Source of the DNA: Haloimpatiens lingqiaonensis
GTDB lineage: Bacteria; Bacillota; Clostridia; Clostridiales; Clostridiaceae
Assembly: GCF_044502415.1 (NCBI RefSeq)
Contig: NZ_CP172402.1
Length of the DNA: 64,000 bases
Strand: one strand, 5' to 3'
A program made the position numbers and the translations under genes. How positions within the stretch are numbered: position 1 is the first letter of the stretch; each line of letters begins with the position of its first letter. The notes under the pieces were generated by a model that was given only the letters and a program-made list of their open reading frames with translations, was not told the origin of the DNA and searched no databases. Below, piece after piece: positions 18,730 through 27,602 of the stretch.

Positions 18730-20536
18730 GATAGTGTAAAGTTTTTTACACTACTTATTAATTTTTACCTTTATATATCAAGGGTTACAGAGTTTTTTAA
18801 ATAAAAAAACAATGACCCCCTTTTTATGCTATAATTGAATCGCTAAAACCAAAAATAACATGAAAGGATGTCATTGCTATGGATTCAATTATAACTTATT
18901 TAATTTCATATAATCAATATCTTTTAAAAATAATTTATCAATTACTTATGTTTATTTGTAAATACATTCCTCTTAAGCAGTGGGCTTTTGAGGATTCACA
19001 TAGTCCCGAATATCAAAAGTTTAAAGTGGATAAGCTACCTAAAATTGTTCGTTTTGAGAAGGTAGACTATCAACTTCTTTTAGCTTACTATAAACATAAA
19101 TATAATAAGCTAACCAAACCTGTTCAGAGACGTAATGGGAAGTCCATCCCTGAAAATATCCTATGCCCTAAATGCGGTGCCCCTCACCAGTATATCTATG
19201 ATAATAATGGCTCTAGAGGTCAATACCAGTGCAAGGTTTGTGGTCAAAACTTTAATGAAAGTAACCACACTACTAAACCTATAGTATTTAGTTGCCCTTA
19301 TTGCGGACAAACTCTTTCTCCAAAGAAAGATCGTAAGCATTTTAGAATACATAAATGTGTTAATCCTAAGTGTTCCTACTACCGCAAGAACTTAGACAAA
19401 CTGCCTAAAGACTTAAGTAGTGATGATAAGCACAAGTACAAGCTCCACTACATCTATCGTGAGTTCACCATAGATTTCTTTAAAATGGATTTACATGAAC
19501 TTCCTTCTAGAGCAATTAACTTTAAGTATAAGAAGTTCAATGCCCACATTATGGGGCTTTGCCTTACTTATCACGTTAATCTTAAGCTATCTACTAGGCA
19601 GACAGCACATGCCTTGGAAGAAGTACACGGCATAAAGATTTCACATACAATGGTTGCTAATTATGCTATGACTGCTGCCGCAGTTATAAAGCCTTTTGTT
19701 GACACCTTTGACTACAAACCATCTAATATTCTTTCAGCTGATGAAACCTATATCAAGGTAAAAGGTATAAAGCATTACGTTTGGATTATCATGGATGCCT
19801 GTAAGAAGTCTATCTTAGGCTACCAAGTATCTGATACTCGTGCTGTAGGTCCATGTATCCTCGCTATGCGTATGGCTTTTGAGAAGTTTAAAAACTTCCC
19901 TAATAAAGCCTTAAAATTCATTGCAGACGGCTATAGTGCCTATCCTCTTGCAAGTCAGCAGTGTAAACTCATTAATGGATGGGACTTTGACGTTACTCAA
20001 GTTATCGGACTCACCAATGATGATGCTGTATCCACCGAATTTCGTTGGGTAAAGCAAGTAGTAGAACGGCTTAACCGCACCTTCAAGTCTTCTTATCGCG
20101 TTACCTGCGGTTATGGAAGCGAAAATGGTGCACTTTATGGCGTTTCCCTTTGGGTTGCCTATTATAACTTTCTACGTCCTCATCCTTATAACTACTGGAA
20201 ACCACTAAATGAGATAGATATTTTAACTAATGCGGGCAATATGCCTGCTAAGTGGCAATTACTTATTTACCTTGGTCAACAAACAATATTAAAGATGCAA
20301 GCTGAAAATTCTGCTTAATTTAGTTGTAAAGTAAATATGGGATATTTATTAGCCACTACGTGAATAACTCCATGTAGAGATTACTAATATCAAAAATTTT
20401 CCTTCACTCAAAAGGATTTTTTGTCATGCCTAAAATTCGTTATTTCATCTTCAAATCACAAAGTATTTTATTATTCTGCGCCCTTCGGGCAAAACATTTT
20501 TAAGCTTAACTTTTTCATATTTCACTTTACACTATC
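18730..20536 (+). mobile_element. IS6-like insertion sequence (1807 bp)
   Basis: The ends are a 13-bp perfect inverted repeat, GATAGTGTAAAGT. An 8-bp target duplication, CTGCTTAC, lies at 18722-18729 and 20537-20544, the length typical of IS6-family elements. One DDE transposase lies on the plus strand, opposite to the operon it separates from promoter (c). The duplication at the promoter side lies 8-15 bp past the -10 box, about at the transcription start. Confidence 0.9.
18879..20318 (+). CDS. DDE transposase of the IS6-like element
   Basis: 479 residues, longer than classical IS6 transposases because of an N-terminal extension with two zinc-ribbon pairs (CPKCGAP...CKVCG and CPYCGQ...CVNPKCSYY). 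The DDE core shows LSADETYIKVKG, FIADGYSAY and VVERLNRTFKSSYR, as in IS6/IS240-type enzymes. The start follows AAAGGATG by about 9 nt, with a TATAAT box upstream near 18830. Long variants of this kind occur in clostridia. The family call rests on motifs and the 8-bp duplication. Confidence 0.88.
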   Translation: MDSIITYLISYNQYLLKIIYQLLMFICKYIPLKQWAFEDSHSPEYQKFKVDKLPKIVRFEKVDYQLLLAYYKHKYNKLTKPVQRRNGKSIPENILCPKCGAPHQYIYDNNGSRGQYQCKVCGQNFNESNHTTKPIVFSCPYCGQTLSPKKDRKHFRIHKCVNPKCSYYRKNLDKLPKDLSSDDKHKYKLHYIYREFTIDFFKMDLHELPSRAINFKYKKFNAHIMGLCLTYHVNLKLSTRQTAHALEEVHGIKISHTMVANYAMTAAAVIKPFVDTFDYKPSNILSADETYIKVKGIKHYVWIIMDACKKSILGYQVSDTRAVGPCILAMRMAFEKFKNFPNKALKFIADGYSAYPLASQQCKLINGWDFDVTQVIGLTNDDAVSTEFRWVKQVVERLNRTFKSSYRVTCGYGSENGALYGVSLWVAYYNFLRPHPYNYWKPLNEIDILTNAGNMPAKWQLLIYLGQQTILKMQAENSA

Positions 20537-20551
20537 CTGCTTACTGTACTC

Positions 20552-20605
20552 ACTATACGAAATACAGCTAAACAACCAGAAGGTATTTTCTAAACACTTT
20601 CTAAA
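20552..20605 (-). promoter_or_regulatory. Regulon promoter (c), for the glycolipid-synthase operon
   Basis: TTTAGA-AAGTG-TTTAGA (20605-20589), then exactly 31 bp, then TATAGT (20557-20552). A further GTTTAG half-site lies between box and -10, two helical turns on. Before the IS6-like insertion this drove the LafB-like operon starting at 18706; the element now lies between them. Confidence 0.8.
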
Positions 20606-20618
20606 CAATATTCATTTC

Positions 20619-21101
20619 TTACTCTTCATACTCGGCATTATCATCAGCCTCTGTATAAATTATCCCTGAATTTGCATCTACTTTAACTTCCATTTCTGTT
20701 CCTGCATTATCCAAATAAGTTAATTCGTATACAACTGTTCCATTCTCGCTTTCCAGTCCTTTGGCGGTCACTGTAGCATCCACAGATAAGCTGTTTTCTT
20801 TTTTTACAATTGTAATTGCATCTTCTTCCGTAATGGTTGCCTGGGCTGCCAGTGCTGCATTTTCTTCTGCCTCTTTTGCACTATCTTTTTCTTCAGGCTC
20901 ATTTGAATCGTTTTCGTTATCTTCCTGCTCCAATTCTGTCTGATCCAAATCTGTATCTTCTTTCGTTGTATCTGCAATTGCCTCCGTTGACGTCGGTGTC
21001 TGTGCACTTGATGCAAAGGCAACTGTAGGGAAAGTAAGCATTGCTCCTAACATACATGTTCCAAAAACTCTTACTGCTTTTTTCAATTTGTTATTCTCCA
21101 T
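20619..21101 (-). CDS. Secreted PepSY-domain protein
   Basis: 160 residues: a signal peptide (RVFGTCMLGAMLTFPTVAFAS), an acidic low-complexity stretch (about residues 40-80, rich in E, D, T), and a C-terminal PepSY domain (TITEEDAITIVKKE, then YELTYLDNAGTEMEVKVDANSGII). PepSY domains are seen next to two-component systems and may inhibit proteases or sense envelope state. It has its own regulon promoter (21181-21234), so it may report envelope stress or protect the exported products. Confidence 0.85.
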   Translation of the reverse strand: MENNKLKKAVRVFGTCMLGAMLTFPTVAFASSAQTPTSTEAIADTTKEDTDLDQTELEQEDNENDSNEPEEKDSAKEAEENAALAAQATITEEDAITIVKKENSLSVDATVTAKGLESENGTVVYELTYLDNAGTEMEVKVDANSGIIYTEADDNAEYEE

Positions 21102-21180
21102 TTCGTATGACTCCTTTCATTTTTTAACAGCTTTATTTCCAATTGCTAATTGCCTTGCCCTCCTTTCTTGGAATAAATTC

Positions 21181-21234
21181 ATCATATCGTTCTCTTCTAA
21201 GAAATCCCAAACAAAACTATAAACAATTCATAAA
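21181..21234 (-). promoter_or_regulatory. Regulon promoter (d), upstream of the PepSY gene
   Basis: A diverged box, TTTATG-AATTG-TTTATA (21234-21218), keeps the 11-bp period and is followed after exactly 31 bp by TATGAT (21186-21181). The conserved geometry despite base changes supports a real site, perhaps of lower affinity. Confidence 0.7.
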
Positions 21235-21253
21235 ACAAATCGTAAAAAATTAA

Positions 21254-21832
21254 TTACGCAATTTGTTCATTCCAGCAATCTGCATATTCTTCGGAAAAGT
21301 ATCCGAATACAAGCGTTACCGCATTCAAAATATAATAGCAATCGGCAACATACGTCTGTTGTTCCTCCAAGTATCTTCCATGTATTAGATCTATCTGTTC
21401 CATTAGATTTTCTTCTGGAAAAGCCTGTCCCCAACAAAAAGAATCTCTGTTTAACATGGTTTTCATATAAAAATGAAGTTCTTTTTCATAGGCACAATGC
21501 TCTGATAGACTTCCGTTAAATGCCTTATTATGCGGAAATGTAAATGCATCTGCTACATAATGTATTAGTTTTCCCAAGAGATAACAACGCTTCACTTCAC
21601 TCATACTTTGAGTATCTAATTTGCGAATCAGTTTCTCGATACAAGTGTGCGCATTTTCAAAATTATGTCCACGAAGCTTCTGTAGCTTCATGCTTCCACG
21701 TAAATAGGTGATGGGGTTATAATCTGGCTCTATGCTACCTAAAATAAGTGCATGAATCAGATTCTTTTTTATTGGATATTCAAATTGCTCCATTAAGTAA
21801 CGACTAAGTTCCTCATGATCTTTCGTTTTCAT
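21254..21832 (-). CDS. Zinc-dependent phospholipase C-like protein
   Basis: About 192 residues from MKTKDHEELSRYL, preferred because GAAGGTT precedes it; a longer start at 21853 is in frame. The pattern of histidines and acids (ILGSIEPDYNP, RGHNFENAHTCIEK, LGKLIHYVADAFTFPHNKAF) is that of the zinc-dependent phospholipase C/P1-nuclease fold. There is no signal peptide, so it would act inside the cell. Last gene of the operon that starts with the GT2-GtrA protein; a lipid headgroup or phosphodiester substrate fits the cargo. Confidence 0.75.
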   Translation of the reverse strand: MKTKDHEELSRYLMEQFEYPIKKNLIHALILGSIEPDYNPITYLRGSMKLQKLRGHNFENAHTCIEKLIRKLDTQSMSEVKRCYLLGKLIHYVADAFTFPHNKAFNGSLSEHCAYEKELHFYMKTMLNRDSFCWGQAFPEENLMEQIDLIHGRYLEEQQTYVADCYYILNAVTLVFGYFSEEYADCWNEQIA

Positions 21833-21860
21833 TATGTAACCTTCTTTCATCAAACATCTA

Positions 21861-22070
21861 TCATCTTACCCTTTTCTTTTTATCTGTCATAATGTATGAC
21901 ATTCCTAAAATAAGGGAACAAACAATCAAAGTATATTGAACAATCACGGTATGCCCTGCAAAATCCATAAAAGGGTTATACCAGTCTAAAATATGCACAA
22001 CAATAAGTGCTAAACTACAAATAATACATATATGTACAAACAAACCTTTTATCAATCGAATTAGCTTCAT
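21861..22070 (-). CDS. Small two-helix membrane protein (69 residues)
   Basis: Two hydrophobic helices (LFVHICIICSLALIVVHIL and HTVIVQYTLIVCSLILGMSY) and a basic tail TDKKKRVR. No family recognised. It lies between the NAGPA-type and phospholipase C-like genes in the same direction with short spacings and is probably part of that operon. Confidence 0.6.
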   Translation of the reverse strand: MKLIRLIKGLFVHICIICSLALIVVHILDWYNPFMDFAGHTVIVQYTLIVCSLILGMSYIMTDKKKRVR

Positions 22071-22098
22071 ATCCTTAGCCTCCTATCTCACTTATGTT

Positions 22099-23214
22099 TT
22101 ACTGAAAACTTGATATCTGATCCATAATAAAAATTCCATCCGGAATCTCATGCTCTGCTTTATAAGGATGACTCACCACCTGATCCTGCATCGTCATAAA
22201 AGAACAATGCCCACCATCAAGATTGTATGCCAGCTTACATCCAAGCTGTTCAAATATGGCTGCTTCCTCTTCCAAAAACATTCCTCTGGAATAATCCACT
22301 TCTCTTCCATCCACTACTAATAAACAATAATGTCCAGGTTCATAATAACCAATTGCAGTTCTAGGATGAGACTGTCTAATATAGTCCCAAGTCATAAAAT
22401 CAGTTTTTGCTTTTCCATTATCATCAAGTAGACTTGGTCCAAATATCCAGCTTTGATAGGCTCCATTATCGATCAAAACCTTTGCATCCAGTTCCTCTGG
22501 TGAATAAATCTGCATTGTTCCATCCCAATTAAGTACGCAAGTTTCCATGTCTGTTTTTTGACTTCTATAAATCACACCATTTCGAATAATCGTACCATTA
22601 TCCTGATGACGGTTATTATTATAAGAATCTCCATTTACTGCCAATATAGAGCCTAATCGCATTGACATATCACTTAATTTTTCACTGTACCCATTTCCAT
22701 ACATATCCTTTGCAAATGCTGTCTGTAAACAGGTAATATCTCCAACATAAATATCTGCAATCGTATAGGCTACTTTCGTTCCATACTTCTTATGCTTTCC
22801 ATTTTCAGAATAATCAAGTACACCACTATCATAACTACCTTTTGTAATCTGAATGGATAAATTCGGGCTAGAATAGGACGAATCCGTAGATTCCACCGAT
22901 GCTGTAAAATGTTCTGCAAATTTGGTATGCCAATCTGTAGAATCTTTAATTACTGCAGTTGTCTGTAAACCGGTATCTGTCATGTGTGGTTGCTGAACCA
23001 TTACGGATTCTTCTATTGATTCTTCTGACGACGATTCTGTTTCCTGTGCTGCATTTGTATCCTTGGTGCTCTGACTACTCTGAATAGATGAAGTAGCTGC
23101 CTTGATTCCTTTCTGTGGCATTAGATAATTTCCAACATAAACACCAAGCAACAACAAAGCTGTCATACTAATATCCGCAAACAGTATTAGTACTTTTTTT
23201 ATTATTGACTTCAT
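22099..23214 (-). CDS. Phosphodiester glycosidase (NAGPA)-domain exported protein
   Basis: 371 residues. A single N-terminal membrane anchor (KVLILFADISMTALLLLGVYVG) is followed by a Ser/Thr/Glu-rich linker. The NAGPA domain (about 125-365) has LAVNGDSYNN, TAIGYYEPGHYCLLVVDGR and NLDGGHCSFM, the last matching the usual DGGGS-type active-site loop. It would act outside the membrane on sugar-1-phosphate or phosphodiester-linked glycans. Its start overlaps the stop of the GT2-GtrA gene by 4 bp. Confidence 0.85.
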   Translation of the reverse strand: MKSIIKKVLILFADISMTALLLLGVYVGNYLMPQKGIKAATSSIQSSQSTKDTNAAQETESSSEESIEESVMVQQPHMTDTGLQTTAVIKDSTDWHTKFAEHFTASVESTDSSYSSPNLSIQITKGSYDSGVLDYSENGKHKKYGTKVAYTIADIYVGDITCLQTAFAKDMYGNGYSEKLSDMSMRLGSILAVNGDSYNNNRHQDNGTIIRNGVIYRSQKTDMETCVLNWDGTMQIYSPEELDAKVLIDNGAYQSWIFGPSLLDDNGKAKTDFMTWDYIRQSHPRTAIGYYEPGHYCLLVVDGREVDYSRGMFLEEEAAIFEQLGCKLAYNLDGGHCSFMTMQDQVVSHPYKAEHEIPDGIFIMDQISSFQ

Positions 23215-24266
23215 TCTTTTATCATGCCCCTCCCTGATACCTTATGCCGAAATATAATCTTTTTCTGCACGAAGAAGCTAATTACGAATAATGAGATCTC
23301 TGTTAATACTTTTGCCATATACACTGGTATCTGGAATATCCCTGCATATATCTGCAGAAAAATACTATTCATGACAAGAATACAAATCGCCAGGGTCAGA
23401 TACTGCAATGCAGTCTGTGTTTTGGTGCCTGTTTGGAACACAAACCTACAATTCATAAAATAGTTATATCCTCCACTTATCATACGAGCCAGAATGTTTG
23501 CAAAAAGTATTCCAACCCCGCCTGCTGGAAAAAGAACCGTCAATATGCAAAATAGGACATAATCTAAAATAAAACTTGAAAAGGAAGATAAAGAGAACTT
23601 TAAGATATCTCTGTAAATTCGATAGGAATCTCTGATTGCATGAAAATGGCTACAGCTGTTCTCTTTGTCATGGTAAATTGTTTTGATAGGGACTTCGATA
23701 ATTGGTACCTCTGTCTTTGCACAATAAAAAAGTACATTTGTTTCGTACTCATATCTTGTACCTTCCACTTGTAATAATTTATCAATCAGCTTGTATGAAA
23801 ATGCCCGAAGTCCTGTTTGCGTATCTGATACTTTTACTCCACTTAAAGAATGAAATACAAATCGGGTTATTGCATTTCCAAGTCTGGATTTCAGTGGCAT
23901 ATCTTCACCAATGCTACGAACACCAAGAATCATTGCGTTTTCTCTATTATTTGCTTTCATGACAAGTTTTTCCATATCCTCTGGGAGATGCTGTCCATCT
24001 GCATCCATGACTCCAATGACATTGCAATCCCATAGATTCTCTTTGATATATTTTAATGCTGTTTTTATCGCAGCACCTTTTCCTTCATTTTTCTCATGGT
24101 GTATTACAATTGCTTTTTCACTTAAACGATGAAATATATCCGACTTTGATATATCACTTCCATCATCAACAACAATGACATGATTACCAAGGTCCCATAC
24201 TCGATCAACAATGCGCTGTAAATTTTCTTCTGGATCATATGCAGGAATGATTACTGTAGCATTCAT
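23211..24266 (-). CDS. GT2 glycosyltransferase fused to GtrA-type membrane domain
   Basis: 351 residues. Residues 1-220 are a DPM1-like GT2 domain with VIVVDDGS, GVMDADGQH (DXD-type) and the QTGLRAFS segment. Residues about 225-345 hold four membrane helices of a GtrA domain (SSFILDYVLFCILTVLF, then GYNYFMNCRFVF). Such fusions make polyprenyl-phosphate-linked sugars and pass them across the membrane. First gene of a four-gene operon (GT2-GtrA, NAGPA, small membrane protein, phospholipase C-like) with a regulon promoter just upstream. Confidence 0.9.
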   Translation of the reverse strand: MNATVIIPAYDPEENLQRIVDRVWDLGNHVIVVDDGSDISKSDIFHRLSEKAIVIHHEKNEGKGAAIKTALKYIKENLWDCNVIGVMDADGQHLPEDMEKLVMKANNRENAMILGVRSIGEDMPLKSRLGNAITRFVFHSLSGVKVSDTQTGLRAFSYKLIDKLLQVEGTRYEYETNVLFYCAKTEVPIIEVPIKTIYHDKENSCSHFHAIRDSYRIYRDILKFSLSSFSSFILDYVLFCILTVLFPAGGVGILFANILARMISGGYNYFMNCRFVFQTGTKTQTALQYLTLAICILVMNSIFLQIYAGIFQIPVYMAKVLTEISLFVISFFVQKKIIFRHKVSGRGMIKE

Positions 24267-24314
24267 CGGAACACATCCTTTCTTTTGACTGATTTACTTT
24301 CCTTTACTTTATTC

Positions 24315-24368
24315 ATCATAACGAAAGCATCTATCAAAAGAAAAAATCAATTCTAAACAAAACATAAA
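24315..24368 (-). promoter_or_regulatory. Regulon promoter (e), upstream of the GT2-GtrA operon
   Basis: TTTATG-TTTTG-TTTAGA (24368-24352), exactly 31 bp, then TATGAT (24320-24315). It lies in the short gap between the response regulator stop and the GT2-GtrA gene. Confidence 0.75.
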
Positions 24369-24375
24369 CAATAAA

Positions 24376-25068
24376 CTATTCCAATCTAAACCGATAACCA
24401 ATTCCCCATACTGTCTGTATCATAGGATTCTCCTCATCAGGTTCTATCTTTTCACGCAATCGGTTTACATGAACAGTTACTGTTGCGGTATCTCCTACTG
24501 CATCCATTCCCCAGATTCGATCGAACAATGTATCCTTTGAAAATGCAATGTTGGGATTTTCTATAAAAAATAGAAGTAATTCAAATTCTTTATTGGTCAA
24601 CGCAACTTCTTCTTTATTACGAAAGATTCTGCGAGCCTTTGGATAAATCTCCAGATTTCTGATTTCTATCTTCTCCTCTATCTCCTCGTGTTCAAATTCT
24701 TTTTTGATTCTTTCATGTATGCTGATATGCGCACGTACTCTTGCTACCAGCTCCGTAGGACTGAATGGTTTCACAATATAATCGTCTGCACCTACTGCCA
24801 AACCTCTGATTTTATCTACATCCTCTTTTTTTGCAGTCACCATAATAATAGGAACATTTGATTTTTCTCTGATTTTTCTACAGACACTGGTTCCATCCAT
24901 TTGCGGCAGCATAAGATCTAACAAAACTGCATCAAATTCTTCTTTTTCTATAAAACCGATTCCATCCATTCCTGTTTCTGCTATTTCTATTTCGAAATTA
25001 CTAGCCAGTAAAAAGTCACGTTCCAATTCTGCAATCAATCTGTCATCTTCCACAATTAATACTTTCAT
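24376..25068 (-). CDS. OmpR/PhoB-family response regulator (system 1)
   Basis: 230 residues from MKVLIVEDDRL, which follows GGAGGACGAGG. A longer in-frame start at 25101 lies within the kinase gene. The receiver domain has the phospho-acceptor Asp in AVLLDLMLPQMDG and Lys in YIVKPFSP. The winged-helix output domain contains LTNKEFELLLFFIENP and VTVHVNRLREKIEPD. It overlaps the kinase gene by 26 bp. PhoB-type regulators bind direct repeats with about 11-bp period, as in the seven cargo promoters, so it is one of two candidates for the regulon activator. Confidence 0.93.
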   Translation of the reverse strand: MKVLIVEDDRLIAELERDFLLASNFEIEIAETGMDGIGFIEKEEFDAVLLDLMLPQMDGTSVCRKIREKSNVPIIMVTAKKEDVDKIRGLAVGADDYIVKPFSPTELVARVRAHISIHERIKKEFEHEEIEEKIEIRNLEIYPKARRIFRNKEEVALTNKEFELLLFFIENPNIAFSKDTLFDRIWGMDAVGDTATVTVHVNRLREKIEPDEENPMIQTVWGIGYRFRLE

Positions 25069-26617
25069 CCTCGTCCTCCGCTTTTTCAATTTCCATAACA
25101 ATTTTCAAACCTGTTTTTCCATTTTCTGCATAGATATAACCACCCTGTCCTGTAATAATTTCTTTTACAATAGCAAGACCTAATCCACTTCCCTCTCCAG
25201 CTTTACATCTTGCATCATCCACTCTATAAAAGCTGTCAAACAATCTAGGCAAAGCTTCTTCTGGAACCCCACCTGCATCATCTTCATAGATACATATCGT
25301 TTTATCTTCCATGTGATCTACCGTAATAAAAACAAGTGATTTTTCCTGGGTTCTGTACTTTATAGTATTTGAAACAAAATTATCAAATACCCTATTCAAT
25401 TGAAGCCTGTCTAAAAATACCGGATATTCTCCATCTCTAGCATTGATTCGGATATTAATCTTATTTTTTTCCATTTCCAAACTCCGATCACTTCGATAAG
25501 AATCAAGAAATGCTCTCAAATCAAACTGTTGTCTGTCATACTGTAACGTATGGTTTTCCAGTTTGTTATACACGGACAGATTATCTACAAGTCTCTCTAA
25601 ATCATTAGTTCTTATGGACATTGCATGATAGTATCTCTCCTGCATTTCTTTATTATTTGCAATTCCCATGGTTAATCCTTCTAAGTATCCTTTGATAGAT
25701 GTAAGGGGTGTGCGAAGATCGTGGGAGATACCTGAAATCAATTCTCTTCGATATGCTTCATACTCCAGTCTTTCAAGTGCTGATTGCTTTAAATACGCTC
25801 TCATTGCTTCAAAATTTTCACATACTTCTCCTAGCTCATCTTTATTTTTATAACGAATAGGTGTATCCAAATCTCCTTCTGTAATATGCCTTGTTCCTTC
25901 CTGCAGCATGAACATTGGCGGTAGAATCAACTTGGCAATAAACCGCGACAATATCATATTCGTAAAAAAGATTACTGCAATAATAATCAACAGAAACAAT
26001 AATACAAATTTAAAAATATACTGTTTCAAATATGAAATCCCATTTTCACTTTGAATTTCATTTCCACTATTTACTGCAATAATGACACAGATTACATCTC
26101 CCTTTTCGAAACTACTTTTTATTACAGATGCGTTATCTTCTCCCACAACCATACTGCGAACATGAGTAATTGCATCTCCAGCGATTTTCTGCATGACAGT
26201 CTGATCCTCCCCAGTAAGATTCGAATACTGACAATCCCCATTCATAAATACACTGAAATGATATCCCATGTTCTCCATTTCCTGTCCTAAGTTGTACATC
26301 TTACTGGTCTGGGTAAGTTCGTTCTTCTCGTTTTTTAATTCATTCCACTTAATATTGGATTCATCTTCTTCATCCTGATGACCGATTTCTTCTTCCTCCA
26401 TTTGTTCCCAATTGGTATTCCACAGTTCTTCCTGATATGCATAAATAGAACTCTGAGCTGATACAACTGCATTTTCATCTTTAAACATCGTCTCAAGAGA
26501 ATAAATGTACTTGGAATCAATTTGATGCCATCCAATCAATCCAATCACACCTGCGGTAAGAATCGGAATTCCAACCATTAATATATTTGATAAAATAATC
26601 TTTGTTTTAATCTTCAT
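25043..26617 (-). CDS. HAMP-containing sensor histidine kinase (system 1)
   Basis: 524 residues: TM1 (IILSNILMVGIPILTAGVIGLIGW), an extracytoplasmic sensor of about 150 residues rich in E/N, TM2 (FVLLFLLIIIAVIFFTNMIL), HAMP (LPPMFMLQEGTRHITEGDL), the H-box ISGISHDLRTPLTSIKGYLEG, and an HATPase domain with FDNFVSNTIKYR and GEGSGLGLAIVKEI. The sensor domain is not of a recognised ligand-binding type. Transcribed with its regulator from promoter (f), so the system is probably autoregulated. Confidence 0.93.
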   Translation of the reverse strand: MKIKTKIILSNILMVGIPILTAGVIGLIGWHQIDSKYIYSLETMFKDENAVVSAQSSIYAYQEELWNTNWEQMEEEEIGHQDEEDESNIKWNELKNEKNELTQTSKMYNLGQEMENMGYHFSVFMNGDCQYSNLTGEDQTVMQKIAGDAITHVRSMVVGEDNASVIKSSFEKGDVICVIIAVNSGNEIQSENGISYLKQYIFKFVLLFLLIIIAVIFFTNMILSRFIAKLILPPMFMLQEGTRHITEGDLDTPIRYKNKDELGEVCENFEAMRAYLKQSALERLEYEAYRRELISGISHDLRTPLTSIKGYLEGLTMGIANNKEMQERYYHAMSIRTNDLERLVDNLSVYNKLENHTLQYDRQQFDLRAFLDSYRSDRSLEMEKNKINIRINARDGEYPVFLDRLQLNRVFDNFVSNTIKYRTQEKSLVFITVDHMEDKTICIYEDDAGGVPEEALPRLFDSFYRVDDARCKAGEGSGLGLAIVKEIITGQGGYIYAENGKTGLKIVMEIEKAEDEDESINCGR

Positions 26618-26684
26618 CCTCTGCTCCGTTTCTTTTTCAATGCTATCGCTATACAGCTATAGTCACTATCTGCCTAATACAAAT

Positions 26685-26738
26685 AGTATAGAAACAAACT
26701 CTAAACAGGCACATTCCAATTTCTAAATAAAATCTAAA
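26685..26738 (-). promoter_or_regulatory. Regulon promoter (f), upstream of two-component system 1
   Basis: TTTAGA-TTTTA-TTTAGA (26738-26722), exactly 31 bp, then TATACT (26690-26685). A second box, TTTAGA-N5-TTTCTA, lies 33 bp further on (26705-26689) and overlaps the -10, so this site may allow both activation and feedback repression. Confidence 0.8.
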
Positions 26739-26740
26739 CA

Positions 26741-26773
26741 ATCCCAGAAACATGCTCAGCATGTTTCCGGGAT
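26741..26773. terminator. Terminator after two-component system 2
   Basis: Arms of 16 bp with one mismatch (26741-26756 and 26758-26773) flank a single centre base. On the minus strand the stem is followed by GTTTAGATTTTATTT, which is also the start of box (f). It separates the PAP2/kinase/regulator transcript from the next promoter. Confidence 0.7.
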
Positions 26774-26883
26774 TATCGCGGTGCTCCTCAAGTGCTCATG
26801 TAAGCATGGCACTTTCATCGCTACTCGCGTAAATAAAAAGAGCAACTATGTGAGTGATTTCTCATCATAATTGCTCTCTTTGA

Positions 26884-27597
26884 TTACATATTCAATCGGT
26901 ATCCTGCACCCCAGACAGTTTCGATAATCTGTGGATTTTTCGGATCTTCTTCTATTTTTTCTCTGATACGATTCACATGCACTGTAACAGTTGCACTGTC
27001 TCCAACATAATCATATCCCCATATTTTTTCGAACAATGCTTCCTTTGAAAAAACAATATTCGGATTTAGTGCCAGGAACTTTAAAAGTTCAAATTCTCTG
27101 TGCGGGAATTTGATTTCTTCCCCATCCTTTATTACTTTCCAACTCTTCGTCATAATCGAAACATTTCCGATGGTAATTGTTCGCTCCGATACAATTCCCT
27201 CATCGGCTTCTTGATCATTTGATATATGTATCAATCGCTCATAACGTTTTAAATGTGCCTGTACTCTGGCTACCAATTCCGCTGGATCAAAGGGCTTAAC
27301 TATGTAATCATCTGCGCCAAGCCCAAGTCCTCTGATTTTATCAATTGTCTCAGTTTTTGCAGTAACCATAAGAATAGGGAAATCAATCTTATCTCGAATA
27401 TCACGGCATATTTCATATCCACTAACGCCAGGAAGCATTAAATCTAAAATAAGTAAATCATAATTCCCATTTATTACGATATCAGTAACACCATTTCCAT
27501 CTGCTTTCACATCAACTTCATATCCGCTTACTTCCAGATAATCTCGCTCCAAAAGTGCTATTTCTTCATCATCTTCTACAACTAATATCTTTGCCAT
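26884..27597 (-). CDS. OmpR/PhoB-family response regulator (system 2)
   Basis: About 237 residues from MAKILVVEDDEE. The receiver domain has the phospho-acceptor in LLILDLMLPGVSG and YIVKPFDP. The winged-helix domain has FPHREFELLKFLALNP and VTVHVNRIREKIEED. Close relative of the regulator at 24376 but clearly distinct. It overlaps the end of its kinase gene, so the two are translationally coupled. Second candidate for the activator of the cargo regulon. Confidence 0.93.
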   Translation of the reverse strand: MAKILVVEDDEEIALLERDYLEVSGYEVDVKADGNGVTDIVINGNYDLLILDLMLPGVSGYEICRDIRDKIDFPILMVTAKTETIDKIRGLGLGADDYIVKPFDPAELVARVQAHLKRYERLIHISNDQEADEGIVSERTITIGNVSIMTKSWKVIKDGEEIKFPHREFELLKFLALNPNIVFSKEALFEKIWGYDYVGDSATVTVHVNRIREKIEEDPKNPQIIETVWGAGYRLNM

Positions 27598-27602
27598 CTG
27601 CA

